NCBI GenBank assembly: GCA_024280375.1
Contig: JAJRQF010000088.1
Coordinates: 1-64,000 of the forward strand
Direction of reading: 5' to 3'
Length of the DNA stretch: 64,000 bases
DNA from: Alphaproteobacteria bacterium
GTDB lineage: Bacteria > Pseudomonadota > Alphaproteobacteria > Rhizobiales > Rhizobiaceae
Shown: positions 18,707 through 27,726 of the stretch, one piece after another
Layout of the letters: every line of letters begins with the position of its first letter
Position numbering within the stretch: the first letter of the stretch is position 1
Made by a program: the position numbers and the translations under genes
The notes under the pieces: model-generated
The model's input: only the letters and a program-made list of their open reading frames with translations
Database searches by the model: none
Told to the model about the DNA's origin: nothing

Positions 18707-21232
18707 TTAATGTCGCTCAATAAACGAATCCAGCACGCGTTTTTGCCCGGCCTTATCGAAATTGATGGTTAGCTTGTTGCCGTCAATCGAGGCGATGTGG
18801 CCATAGCCAAATTTTTGATGAAATACCCGCTCTTCGAGTTCAAAGTCGCTTTTGTCTGCCCCGACAACAGATTTTGCCACCAGTTGACCATCAATGGTGC
18901 GGCTGGAGGCATTGTTGCGCACATCGCGCCCGCCAGCCTGATGGCCAGACCGTGTGCCCCAGTTGTTTTTAGTCGCATTGGAGGTATTGGCCTGGGCCCG
19001 TTTCCACCCCGGTGAGGAATAGCTGGAGGTTTCAAACGGGTCGGATGTATCAAACTGTGACTTTCCATACTGACCGGCTCCGCCAGCACCATAGCCGCCA
19101 TAGGAGCCGGTGGCTTCCACCACCTCAACATGGTCCGCCGGCAATTCATCTAAAAAGCGCGAGGGGATGGATGTCTGCCAAAGCCCGTGGATGCGGCGGT
19201 TGGAAACGAACCAGATCATGGCACGTTGTTTGGCCCGCGTAATACCCACATAGGCGAGGCGGCGTTCTTCTTCCAGCCCGGAGCGGCCGCCTTCATCGAG
19301 TGATCTTTGATGCGGAAACAGGCCTTCTTCCCAGCCGGGCAAAAAGACCGTGTCAAACTCCAGCCCCTTGGCGGAATGCAGCGTCATCAAATTGACCGCG
19401 TCAAGATTTTCCTTTTTATCGACGTCCATAACGAGCGAAATATGCTCGAGAAAACCGCGCATATTTTCAAATTCTTCCATTGAGCGGATAAGTTCTTTGA
19501 GGTTTTCAAGCCGCCCCGGCGCATCGGCAGAACGGTCATTTTGCCAAAATTCGGTATAGCCTGATTCTTCCAATATCATTTCCGCCAGATCAGTCTGTGG
19601 CGTGTTGTCCAGAAGGTCAGCCCAACGGGTAAAGTTGAGGTAGAGGGTTTTTAGCGTATTGCGCGGTTTGGGTTTCAGCTCTTCGGTTTCCACCAGTTCG
19701 GAAACCGCCTGCATCATCGGGATATTTCTTGCCCGCGCATGATCTCGTACAATTTTTAGCGTGGCATCGCCCAAGCCGCGGCGCGGGGTGTTGACGATAC
19801 GCTCAAAGGCCAGATCATCGGCGGGTTGGCAGGTGACGCGGAAATAGGCCAGCGCATCGCGAATTTCCAACCGTTCATAAAAGCGCGGGCCACCGACCAC
19901 CCGGTAATTAAGCCCAAGTGAGATAAAGCGGTCTTCAAATTCGCGCATTTGAAATGAGGCGCGCACCAGAATTGCCATATCGTTGAGATTGGCACCCTTG
20001 CGCTGTAATTGTTCAATTTCCTCGCCGATGGCACGGGCTTCTTCTTCTGAATCCCAGGCGGCGGCGACTTGTACTTTTTCCTCGTCAGGGTCATTTTGTT
20101 CGGTGAAAAGGGTTTTGCCCAATCGTCCCTCATTATGGGTGATCAGGTGGGATGCTGCGGCCAGAATATGGCTGGTCGAGCGATAATTACGCTCTAGTTT
20201 TATCACTTTTGCGCCGGGGAAATCCTTGTCAAAGCGCAGAATATTATCCACCTCAGCCCCGCGCCAGCCATAGATTGATTGATCATCATCGCCGACGCAG
20301 CAGACATTTTTTGCGCCTTCCTTGCCGGTGCGCTGGGCCAGCAGGCGCAGCCATAAATATTGCGCCACATTGGTGTCTTGATACTCGTCGACCAGAATAT
20401 AATGAAAGCGCGACTGGAAATCCGCCAGCACATCGGCATTTTCGCGAAACAGGCGAATGGTTTCTGTCAGCAGATCGCCAAAATCGGCGGCATTGAGCAC
20501 TTTTAACCGGTCCTGATAAGCCGCATAAAGCTTGCGCCCACGGCCATCGGCAAAGGTGCGAGCTTCGCCTTCAGAAATTTGATCAGGCGAAAGCGCACGG
20601 TTTTTCCAGCCATCAACAAGAGAGGCAAACTGGCGCGCCGGCCAGCGCTTATCGTCGATGCCTTCGGCGCGGATAAGCTGTTTCATCAGCCTTATCTGGT
20701 CGTCGGTATCCAGAATGGTGAAGTCGCGTTTCAGACCCACCAGCTCCGCATGACGGCGCAGAATCTTTACGCAGATCGAATGGAATGTGCCAAGCCAAGG
20801 CATGCCCTCAACAGCATCGCCGACCATATCGCCAATACGGATTTTCATTTCGCGCGCGGCTTTATTGGTGAAGGTGACCGCTAAAATCTGGCTTGGAAAA
20901 GCTTTCTTGAGATTGAGAATATGGCCGATACGGGTGGTGAGCACCCGGGTCTTGCCGGTGCCAGCGCCTGCAAGTACCAAAAGTGGGCCGTCGAGGGTTT
21001 CAACCGCTTCGCGTTGTTCCTCATTCAGGCCATCGAGATAATCTTGTGGTGCCATTGTGGCTTTGGCCATTTGCCCAAGCGCACGCTGGGCAATGCTGCC
21101 ACCGGGTGCGGGTGCCGGGTTAAAATCAGCCTCCGGGCTGCCTTCAGGGTGCTCCAATGGTGGCGGCGATGCCGGGTCAAAGGCAGGCTCGCTTTCATGC
21201 GCTGGCAAGGGTTGAGATTTCGGATCGCTCAT
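18707..21232 (-). CDS. uvrD: UvrD/PcrA-type DNA helicase
   Basis: An 841-residue superfamily 1A helicase. Motif I is LAGAGTGKTRVLT (about residue 90), Ia TFTNKAAREMK, II VDEYQDTN, III GDDDQSIYGWRGA, IV ERNYRST, V NLMTLHSAKGLEFDTVFLPG and VI EERRLAYVGITRAK. A disordered Gly/Ser-rich linker (about 700-790) leads to a small C-terminal domain (FHQKFGYGHIASIDGNKLTI), the RNA-polymerase-binding Tudor-like fold. It unwinds DNA in mismatch and excision repair. It is divergent from the P450 gene. Confidence 0.93.
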   Translation of the reverse strand: MSDPKSQPLPAHESEPAFDPASPPPLEHPEGSPEADFNPAPAPGGSIAQRALGQMAKATMAPQDYLDGLNEEQREAVETLDGPLLVLAGAGTGKTRVLTTRIGHILNLKKAFPSQILAVTFTNKAAREMKIRIGDMVGDAVEGMPWLGTFHSICVKILRRHAELVGLKRDFTILDTDDQIRLMKQLIRAEGIDDKRWPARQFASLVDGWKNRALSPDQISEGEARTFADGRGRKLYAAYQDRLKVLNAADFGDLLTETIRLFRENADVLADFQSRFHYILVDEYQDTNVAQYLWLRLLAQRTGKEGAKNVCCVGDDDQSIYGWRGAEVDNILRFDKDFPGAKVIKLERNYRSTSHILAAASHLITHNEGRLGKTLFTEQNDPDEEKVQVAAAWDSEEEARAIGEEIEQLQRKGANLNDMAILVRASFQMREFEDRFISLGLNYRVVGGPRFYERLEIRDALAYFRVTCQPADDLAFERIVNTPRRGLGDATLKIVRDHARARNIPMMQAVSELVETEELKPKPRNTLKTLYLNFTRWADLLDNTPQTDLAEMILEESGYTEFWQNDRSADAPGRLENLKELIRSMEEFENMRGFLEHISLVMDVDKKENLDAVNLMTLHSAKGLEFDTVFLPGWEEGLFPHQRSLDEGGRSGLEEERRLAYVGITRAKQRAMIWFVSNRRIHGLWQTSIPSRFLDELPADHVEVVEATGSYGGYGAGGAGQYGKSQFDTSDPFETSSYSSPGWKRAQANTSNATKNNWGTRSGHQAGGRDVRNNASSRTIDGQLVAKSVVGADKSDFELEERVFHQKFGYGHIASIDGNKLTINFDKAGQKRVLDSFIERH

Positions 21233-21305
21233 ACTGGTTTTCTTAGGGATTTAATTTGCTGATTCTGTCTTTGTTCTATTTAACCACATGTAAGCTGCGG
21301 ATACT

Positions 21306-22598
21306 ATGGCCAGATGCAGGCAGATAAAGGCGATTGAAATAATGACGAAGGCGAAGAACAAAATGCTGGAAAAATCGCAGGTATCGGTGCGTCTTTCGCC
21401 TTCCAATCCGGCATTTGTGCAAAATCCTTACGCTGTTTACGAGACCTGGTATCGTGATCATCCGACATTCTGGTGGCAGGAATATGGGCATTGGTGCTTT
21501 GCCGGTTATGATGATGTGCAGGCATTGTTTCGTGATCGCCGCTTTGGCCGCGAAATTCTGCATGTGGCCACTCGTGAGGAATTGGGCCTGGCTGAAATTC
21601 CCGAACATCTGGAGCGGTTCTATGCATTTGAGGCGCACTCGCTGCTGGAGCGCGAGCCACCGGCGCATACGCGGTTGCGGCGGCTGGTTAATCGGGCCTT
21701 TGTATCGCGTCAGGTGGAGCAGTTGCGCCCGCGTATCGAGGCCTTGGCGCATCAGTTGATTGATGATTTTGCTGACAAGGGTGAGGTTGATCTGCTGGCT
21801 GAATTTGCCACACCGATACCGGTGATTATCATTGCGGAACTGCTTGGGGTGCCGGTGGAGATGAGCGATCAATTGCTCGATTGGTCGCATAAAATGGTTG
21901 CCATGTATCAACATAACCGCGACCGGGCGATTGAGGATGCGGCGGTAAAGGCGACGGAAGAATTTGCTGCATTCATTGAAACCTATGTGGAAAAGCGGCG
22001 GCTTGAACCGCGCGATGATCTGATTTCGACGCTTATTGCAGCCGAAGAGGATGGCGAGCATTTATCAATGGATGAGCTGGTAACCACTTGCATGCTATTG
22101 TTAAATGCGGGCCACGAGGCGACTGTGCACGCGCTTGGCAATGGGGTTAAAAGCCTGTTGGAATATACTGAAAGCACGGGGGTTTCTGCGCCCGGTCTGT
22201 TTAAGGATCACAAATCGACTGCGCAGGTGGTTGAAGAGTTTTTGCGCTTTGACGCGCCGCTGCACATGTTCACCCGCTATGCGCTGGAAGATTGTGAGTT
22301 TGGTGGTGCGCGCCTGAAAAAAGGCGATGTGGTTGGGCTATTACTGGGAGCGGCCAACCGCGACCCGGCCAAGTTTGAGCAAGCGAACAGATTTTGGCCG
22401 GAACGCACAGATGGTGGATTGACCACATTTGGCGGCGGTATACATTTTTGTGTTGGTGCTCCACTGGCCCGGCTGGAACTGCAGGTGGCGATGCAGGTGT
22501 TGTTTGAGCGGTTGCCCTCATTGCAGTTAGCGGAAGCACCAAAATATTCGAACCGCTATCATTTTCACGGGTTGGAACGGCTGCTGGTCAGGTGGTGA
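21306..22598 (+). CDS. cytochrome P450
   Basis: A soluble bacterial P450 of up to 430 residues. The heme loop is FGGGIHFCVGAPLARLELQ with the thiolate cysteine, the I-helix oxygen site is LLLNAGHEATVHALGNG, and the E-x-x-R of the K helix lies in VVEEFLRFDAPL. Starts at ATG 21306, 21342 or 21363 are possible; the domain proper begins about residue 25, so a later start would not remove it. No ferredoxin or reductase gene is adjacent. The substrate is unknown. Confidence 0.9.
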   Translation: MARCRQIKAIEIMTKAKNKMLEKSQVSVRLSPSNPAFVQNPYAVYETWYRDHPTFWWQEYGHWCFAGYDDVQALFRDRRFGREILHVATREELGLAEIPEHLERFYAFEAHSLLEREPPAHTRLRRLVNRAFVSRQVEQLRPRIEALAHQLIDDFADKGEVDLLAEFATPIPVIIIAELLGVPVEMSDQLLDWSHKMVAMYQHNRDRAIEDAAVKATEEFAAFIETYVEKRRLEPRDDLISTLIAAEEDGEHLSMDELVTTCMLLLNAGHEATVHALGNGVKSLLEYTESTGVSAPGLFKDHKSTAQVVEEFLRFDAPLHMFTRYALEDCEFGGARLKKGDVVGLLLGAANRDPAKFEQANRFWPERTDGGLTTFGGGIHFCVGAPLARLELQVAMQVLFERLPSLQLAEAPKYSNRYHFHGLERLLVRW

Positions 22599-22637
22599 GG
22601 CGTTGCGCTCTTGAATTTGGTTTATTGGCGAACTATA

Positions 22638-22657
22638 TTAGTTTAATGATAAACTAA
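22638..22657. promoter_or_regulatory. probable MarR-type operator (perfect inverted repeat)
   Basis: TTAGTTTA-ATGA-TAAACTAA, a perfect 8-bp inverted repeat with a 4-bp spacer, 13 bp before the GTG start of the Acg-type gene and three bases before its GGAG ribosome site. Size and position fit an operator of the MarR family regulator encoded two genes down. Confidence 0.65.
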
Positions 22658-22670
22658 ATGGAGCAGCGCA

Positions 22671-23849
22671 GTGACCACAAATCAGACAGATTCAAATAAA
22701 CCGACAAGACGTGGAATGCTTAAAGTCATTGGCGGCGGAGTCATTTTTGCCGCAGCCGGGGCAGGCGGGTATCTTGTCACCCGCGACCCAAGTACTGCCC
22801 GCCAGCCCTGGCTAAATGCGGGGCAAGACGAGGTGGACCCGCGCCGCAGGGCACTTTCCTATGCCATTCTTGCGCCCAACCCTCATAATCGTCAGCCCTG
22901 GGTAATTGAGCTAAGGGGTGAAGGTGAAATTATCCTGTATTGTGATGCGGACCGGCATATTCCGCATACGGATCCGTTTGACAGGCAGATAACCATTGGC
23001 CTTGGTGCTTTTATTGAAACACTTGTAATTGCCGCGTCGCAGGATGGTTTTCGGGTTGATGTGCAAGCTTTTCCTGAAGGGGATGCTATGCCCTTGCTGG
23101 ATGATCGTCCGGTTGCCAATATCCGTTTGGTAAAAGATGCCTCGATTAAAGCTGATCCTTTATTAGCGCAAATTGCGCATCGGCGTTCCAACCGAGACGC
23201 CTATAGCCTTGATAGACAATTGCCGGATACGGCTATTGCTGCCCTTTCCAACTCTGCAATTCATGGCGCGAATATTGGAATAACCAAGGAAGTTCAAAAG
23301 GTTGCGCGGCTTCGTGAAATCGGTGTCGAAGCCATGCGTATTGAATATGTTACGCCGCGCACTTTGGGTGAGTCTATTGATCTCATGCGTATTGGGAAAT
23401 CAGAGATTATCGCCAACCCCGATGGAATTTCACTTGGCGGTCCGTTTTTTGAAACGCTGGCGTTGCTTGGCCAGTTGAACCGGGATGCTATGCGGGATCC
23501 TTCCAGTTTTGCCTGGAAAACCGGGCTTGATAACACGCTTTCGCCGTTAAAAACCGGAACTGCCTATGGCTGGCTGGTGAGTGAGGGAAATAACCGTTTA
23601 GATCAAATCATCGCGGGGCGGGACTATGCGCGCTTTAACCTCAAGGCGACCGAATTGGGTATTTCAATTCACCCGAATTCACAAGCCTTGCAGGAATATG
23701 AGGAAATGAAGCCACAGTTTAACTCTGTTCACGCGGAACTTGGTATTTCGCAGCCGCAAAGGGTGCAAATGTTTGTTCGAATGGGCTATGGAAGTACTGT
23801 CAAACAAAGTCCCCGTTGGCCGCTGGCCAACCGCATTCGAAAGGCGTGA
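22671..23849 (+). CDS. Acg-family FMN-binding nitroreductase-like protein, Tat-exported
   Basis: A 392-residue protein. The N terminus has a twin-arginine signal (TRRGMLKVIGGGVIFAAAGAG), so the folded protein is probably exported with its flavin. The nitroreductase-like fold begins at ALSYAILAPNPHNRQPW, the FMN-binding stretch of Acg proteins, with HRRSNRDAY further on. Acg-type proteins of mycobacteria are thought to sequester FMN, and catalytic activity is uncertain. The start is GTG with GGAG seven bases before it. The MarR gene overlaps its end. Confidence 0.82.
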   Translation: MTTNQTDSNKPTRRGMLKVIGGGVIFAAAGAGGYLVTRDPSTARQPWLNAGQDEVDPRRRALSYAILAPNPHNRQPWVIELRGEGEIILYCDADRHIPHTDPFDRQITIGLGAFIETLVIAASQDGFRVDVQAFPEGDAMPLLDDRPVANIRLVKDASIKADPLLAQIAHRRSNRDAYSLDRQLPDTAIAALSNSAIHGANIGITKEVQKVARLREIGVEAMRIEYVTPRTLGESIDLMRIGKSEIIANPDGISLGGPFFETLALLGQLNRDAMRDPSSFAWKTGLDNTLSPLKTGTAYGWLVSEGNNRLDQIIAGRDYARFNLKATELGISIHPNSQALQEYEEMKPQFNSVHAELGISQPQRVQMFVRMGYGSTVKQSPRWPLANRIRKA

Positions 23850-24306
23850 AGCCATTAAGCCGGTCATTGAACCTGATGTGATTGCGATATTCCGTTTCTT
23901 CAACGAAGTGGGTATTATCAATCAGCTATCGCAAAGCAAGTTTGAAAGTGTCATGCCTGCGGGCATGTCGCTGGCGCAATTTTCCGTGCTTAATCACTTT
24001 GTGCGGTTGGGCCGTATTGAAAGTCCAGCGCGACTGGCGAAAGCCTTTCAGGTAACCAAAGGTGCAATGACCAACACATTGGGGCGCTTGCAAAAGCAGG
24101 GCTTTGTCGTGATCAAGCCTGACCCGGATGACGGTCGGGCAAAATTGATTGAAATTACTGATGCAGGAAGGCAAGCTCAGCAAGAATGTATTTCTAAGCT
24201 TGCGCCATTGCTGATTAAACTTAATGTTGATTTGGGGGTTGAAGATTTTGCAAAAACGATGCCACAACTTGAAAAAATAAGAAACTATCTCGATAATAAT
24301 CGTTGA
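23785..24306 (+). CDS. MarR family transcriptional regulator
   Basis: A winged-helix regulator of about 173 residues. The recognition region is SPARLAKAFQVTKGAMTNTLGRLQKQGF, followed by the wing DPDDGRAKLIEITDAG. The start is unsure: ATG 23785 overlaps the preceding gene by 65 bp, and a downstream GTG at 23878 would still keep the whole fold. Either way it is read with the Acg-type gene. The inverted repeat at 22638-22657 is the likely site through which it controls both genes. The ligand is unknown. Confidence 0.82.
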   Translation, partial: AMEVLSNKVPVGRWPTAFERREAIKPVIEPDVIAIFRFFNEVGIINQLSQSKFESVMPAGMSLAQFSVLNHFVRLGRIESPARLAKAFQVTKGAMTNTLGRLQKQGFVVIKPDPDDGRAKLIEITDAGRQAQQECISKLAPLLIKLNVDLGVEDFAKTMPQLEKIRNYLDNNR

Positions 24307-24328
24307 TTTTGGTAGAAGGGCATGACCC

Positions 24329-24694
24329 ATGGACAAGGAATTTGTGATCTGGCTGGAGGATGTGTTTTCCATCGTGCAGGATACATCGGCGCGCAAGATG
24401 TTTGGTGGTGTTGGCCTGTTTCGCCAAGGGCTGATGTATGCGCTGGCGCTATCCGACGGGCGTATTGCGCTGAAGGCGGATAATCAAACCTCACAAGCCT
24501 TTATTGATGAGGATTGCGAAGAATGGACCCATGCCCGAAAGGATGGGAAAATTACCCGGATGGGCTATTGGTATATGCCGGAGCGATTGACTGATGAGCC
24601 GGAAGAGCTGCTTGAATGGTCGATGAAGGCCTTTGAGGTGGCGTTGCGGGCAGACCAGAAAAAATCACCCTCACAGCGTAAATTCAAGGGGTAG
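24329..24694 (+). CDS. TfoX/Sxy family N-terminal domain protein
   Basis: A 121-residue protein matching the TfoX N-terminal domain: SARKMFGGVGLFRQGLMYALALSDGRIALKAD and TRMGYWYMPERLTD. TfoX/Sxy proteins are linked to competence regulation in gammaproteobacteria; in alphaproteobacteria the single-domain form is common and its role not settled. It begins 22 bp after the MarR gene and could be co-transcribed. Confidence 0.85.
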   Translation: MDKEFVIWLEDVFSIVQDTSARKMFGGVGLFRQGLMYALALSDGRIALKADNQTSQAFIDEDCEEWTHARKDGKITRMGYWYMPERLTDEPEELLEWSMKAFEVALRADQKKSPSQRKFKG

Positions 24695-24773
24695 TACACC
24701 AGTAAACGAACATTGTTTCAGACCATTTCAAGACTTTTGCAATGAAATTTCAATAAGAAAACGGGAGAAGAAC

Positions 24774-25544
24774 ATGCATTATATTGATACGGGAAGCGGT
24801 GAGGAAACGATTGTGTTTTCTCACGGATTGCTTTTTGACAACGAAATCTTTGCCAAACAGGTCGAATATTTCAAGGACCGTTATCGCTGTATTGCATTTG
24901 ACCATCGCGGGCAGGGGAAAAGCCCGATTACAAAAGATGGTTATGATATGGACACGTTGGCTGAGGATGCCATTGAATTAATTGAGAAACTTGGTGTTGG
25001 CCCGTGCCATTTCGCGGGCCTTTCCATGGGCGGATTTGTGGCAATGCGCATTGCTGTTCGCCGACCAGATTTGATCCGCTCGGTAATTCTCATGGATACA
25101 TCGGCTGGGGCGGAGCCGGACGAGAACAAGTCCAGCTACCGGATTTTGAATTTCATTGGCCGATGGTTTGGCTTCAAACTTGTTATCAATAAAGTCATGC
25201 CGATCATGTTCAGCACCACTTTCATGAGTGATCCGGGGCGGGAAGATGAGCGCAAATATTGGGCTGATCTGATATGCGCCAATGACCGGATTGGAGCTAC
25301 CCGGGCGGTGAGTGGTGTGATTGACCGGCAGGGTTTCGCGGATCAGATCGACAAAATCGAGCGGCCAACGCTGATTATTGTTGGCGAGGAAGATACGGCC
25401 ACGGTGCCAGCAAAATCCGAATTTATGCACGGGAAAATTAAGGGGTCGAAACTGGTGACTATCCCTCGCGCCGGGCACCTTTCAACAATTGAAGCGCCCA
25501 ATGCAGTGAATGATGCGATGGAAGAATTTTTGAAAGAGCTCTGA
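24774..25544 (+). CDS. alpha/beta hydrolase
   Basis: A 256-residue hydrolase. The oxyanion region is IVFSHGLLFDNEIF, the nucleophile elbow GLSMGGFVAMR with the catalytic Ser, the acid probably Asp in GEEDTATVP and the base His in RAGHLSTIEAPN. A strong GGGAGAAG site precedes ATG 24774. A 3-oxoadipate enol-lactonase-like or esterase role is possible; the substrate is not known. A repeat region follows. Confidence 0.87.
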   Translation: MHYIDTGSGEETIVFSHGLLFDNEIFAKQVEYFKDRYRCIAFDHRGQGKSPITKDGYDMDTLAEDAIELIEKLGVGPCHFAGLSMGGFVAMRIAVRRPDLIRSVILMDTSAGAEPDENKSSYRILNFIGRWFGFKLVINKVMPIMFSTTFMSDPGREDERKYWADLICANDRIGATRAVSGVIDRQGFADQIDKIERPTLIIVGEEDTATVPAKSEFMHGKIKGSKLVTIPRAGHLSTIEAPNAVNDAMEEFLKEL

Positions 25545-25550
25545 ATGTTT

Positions 25551-25785
25551 TCTCGCTCACGGCTATTCTTCGCTTTACTCAGGCCTACGCGGGTGCGGAG
25601 CTAGCACCGGGCCACTCAAAAGCTTGTCTCCTAAAAGTGGGCACCGGTTTTAGGAAAAAAGACATGCGAAAACAGATAGATAAAGCATATTGAGTGAATA
25701 CTAATGAACGCGATATGCTTTAGGTGGCCTGACATGCTTCCATGTAAACATGAAAGATCTCTAGAGCGTGTCCGTCAAAACGGGC
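25551..25785. repeat. mosaic intergenic repeats with two hairpins
   Basis: The space between the convergent hydrolase and DEAD-box genes is filled with repeats. A CTCGCTCACGGCTATTCTTC block is shared with 5870 and 44385. A CCTAAAA-(11)-TTTTAGG hairpin (25630-25654) around GTGGGCACCGG resembles the well-known rhizobial intergenic repeat. An inverted repeat TAAAGCATAT (25681-25690) / ATATGCTTTA (25713-25722) follows. The end 25728-25768 matches 1104-1243 in complement. Confidence 0.75.
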
Positions 25786-25790
25786 AAGCT

Positions 25791-27341
25791 TTAGGCCACT
25801 TCTTCGGTATTTTCGGCAGGTTTTTCAATCCGCACAGAGCGCAGAATGAAAGCAGGCACATGATCGCCCATACCTTCAGGCTTGGCGTTGCCTTTGCCTT
25901 TTGAACGGCCAGATTTGCGCGGTTCTGAACGGGAATTGCGCGATGGTCTGGAATTTTCGTTGCTGCTTGACGTGTCATCAGCAGAAAATTCGCCAGTTTC
26001 TGGCTGTGCTTTTACGGCCACCGTATTCTCAATAACCGTTTCGCTAGTCTCTGCGGCAGTTTCAACGGACTTGCGGCGACCGGGTCGCGAAGTGCGACGG
26101 GTTGATTTTGCATCATCTTCCAATACGGCCTCGACAACTTCTTCGGTCTTGGCGGTGCTGGTTGCTTTTTTGCGGGTGCGTGAGCGTTTTGGCTTTTCTT
26201 CGTCGCTTTTGGATATTGAAGATTTACCAACCCATTCGATTTGATTGCCAATTAGTTTTTCAATCGCATCCACATAACGTTTGTCAGCAGAGGTGACGAT
26301 TGTAACCGCATCACCTTCACGCCCGGCGCGCCCGGTGCGGCCAACCCGGTGAATATAATCTTCCGCATGGATCGGCACATCGAAGTTGAACACATGGCTG
26401 ACATTTGGAATATCCAGCCCACGTGCCGCCACATCACTGGCCACCAGAATGGCAATTTCGCCATCGCGGAATTTTGCCAGCATGGTGGTGCGCGAGCGTT
26501 GGTCCATGTCGCCATGCAGCGCACCGACAGAATATTCGCGTTTTTCAAGTGATTTAAATGTGGTCGCCACATCTTTTTTGCGGTTGCAAAAAACAATGGC
26601 GTTTTTCATGTCCTTGGCACCATCTATCAGACCGCGCAAAACTTCGCGTTTCTCATAATCTTTCTTTGGTGCGGAAATCAGCTTTTGTGTAACCGTTTCA
26701 GCGGTAGAGATTTTTGCATCAACTGCAACTTTAACCGGGTTTTGCAAGAATTTATCGGCCAGGCCTTTGATTTCGGTCGGCATGGTGGCCGAGAAAAACA
26801 AAGTTTGACGGGTAAACGGGATCATTTTCACAATCCGCTCAATATCAGGAATAAAGCCCATATCGAGCATACGGTCGGCCTCGTCGATGACCAGAATTTC
26901 AACGCCGTTCATCAAAATGCGGCCGCGTTCAAACAAATCAAGCAACCGGCCGGGTGTTGCAATCAACACATCGGCACCGCGATCGAGTTTGCGCATTTGA
27001 TCTTCAAATGAAACACCGCCAATCAGCAAGGCCACATTGAGCTTGTGATTGATGCCGTATTTGTTGAAGTTTTCTTCAACTTGCGCGGCGAGTTCACGGG
27101 TTGGTTCCAAAATCAGGGTGCGCGGCATACGGGCGCGGGCGCGGCCTTTTTCGGTCAGCGTTAGCATCGGAAGCACAAAGCTGGCGGTTTTACCGGTGCC
27201 AGTTTGCGCGATGCCAAGCACATCGCGGCGGGCCAAAACATGGGGAATTGCCTCCGCCTGAATGGGGGTAGGTTCTGTATATCCTGCAGCATCGACGGCT
27301 GCCAGTACTTTCGGGCTCAAGCCCAGATCAGTAAATTTCAT
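25791..27341 (-). CDS. DEAD-box RNA helicase, RhlE-like
   Basis: A 516-residue helicase with a complete motif set: Q motif (PTPIQAEAIP), I (AQTGTGKTAS), Ia (PTRELAAQ), II (VIDEADRMLD), III (SAT), V (ARGLDIPNVSH) and VI (HRVGRTGRAGR). From about residue 385 a long charged tail, rich in Lys, Arg, Ser and Glu, takes the place of a folded domain, as in RhlE proteins. It likely works in ribosome assembly or RNA decay. A small GC hairpin (27377-27394) lies in its leader. Confidence 0.93.
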   Translation of the reverse strand: MKFTDLGLSPKVLAAVDAAGYTEPTPIQAEAIPHVLARRDVLGIAQTGTGKTASFVLPMLTLTEKGRARARMPRTLILEPTRELAAQVEENFNKYGINHKLNVALLIGGVSFEDQMRKLDRGADVLIATPGRLLDLFERGRILMNGVEILVIDEADRMLDMGFIPDIERIVKMIPFTRQTLFFSATMPTEIKGLADKFLQNPVKVAVDAKISTAETVTQKLISAPKKDYEKREVLRGLIDGAKDMKNAIVFCNRKKDVATTFKSLEKREYSVGALHGDMDQRSRTTMLAKFRDGEIAILVASDVAARGLDIPNVSHVFNFDVPIHAEDYIHRVGRTGRAGREGDAVTIVTSADKRYVDAIEKLIGNQIEWVGKSSISKSDEEKPKRSRTRKKATSTAKTEEVVEAVLEDDAKSTRRTSRPGRRKSVETAAETSETVIENTVAVKAQPETGEFSADDTSSSNENSRPSRNSRSEPRKSGRSKGKGNAKPEGMGDHVPAFILRSVRIEKPAENTEEVA

Positions 27342-27376
27342 ATAGGAATTGGTTCTTTTTCAGTGTTGGTACCGTT

Positions 27377-27394
27377 GCGGGCGAATCTGCCCGC
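27377..27394 (-). other. short GC hairpin in leader of DEAD-box helicase gene
   Basis: GCGGGC-GAATCT-GCCCGC, a perfect 6-bp stem with a 6-base loop, 36 bp upstream of the helicase start. It would sit in the 5' untranslated RNA. Function is not shown by the sequence. Confidence 0.4.
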
Positions 27395-27587
27395 CTCATG
27401 ATATCGCCAGATTATGGCGGCGGCACGTTCTAATGCGCCCTGCGATAAGCAATTGCGATGCAAAAGTCAACAAATCTGCGGGATAATTACCCTTTGTCGC
27501 ATATATTGTTGATCGCATGGTTTCTGAATATGGTTTACAAAATTGTTCACACTGGCAAATTGCCCGTAATCTGGAATATACTCGCGC

Positions 27588-27725
27588 ATGTCAATTGATA
27601 CAAAACCTCCTTTGTTGCTAATTCCCGGTCTTGCCTGCACCGGTGCTTTATTTGCCCATCAGGTCGAGCATCTAGGGTCAGAAAAAGCGAGTGCATTGTT
27701 GCATGATTGGCAGATGCGGGCATAA
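27588..27725 (+). pseudogene. alpha/beta hydrolase remnant (N-terminal stub)
   Basis: An open frame of 45 codons reads MSIDTKPPLLLIPGL, then ACTGALFAHQVEHLG, the typical start of an alpha/beta hydrolase (strand, then oxyanion-hole loop), but it ends after a further 14 residues with no nucleophile elbow. The join falls at TCTAGGGTCAG, the same letters as the left end of the MITE-like element at 28989. The stop is one base before the SulP start codon. It is best read as a hydrolase with most of its body deleted; a genuine leader peptide is less likely. Confidence 0.5.
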
Positions 27726-27726
27726 A

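Noticed and set aside
21276-22061. Minus-strand frame of 261 codons opposite the P450 gene
   Set aside because: The P450 frame has complete motifs; the opposite frame has none and a composition typical of a shadow.
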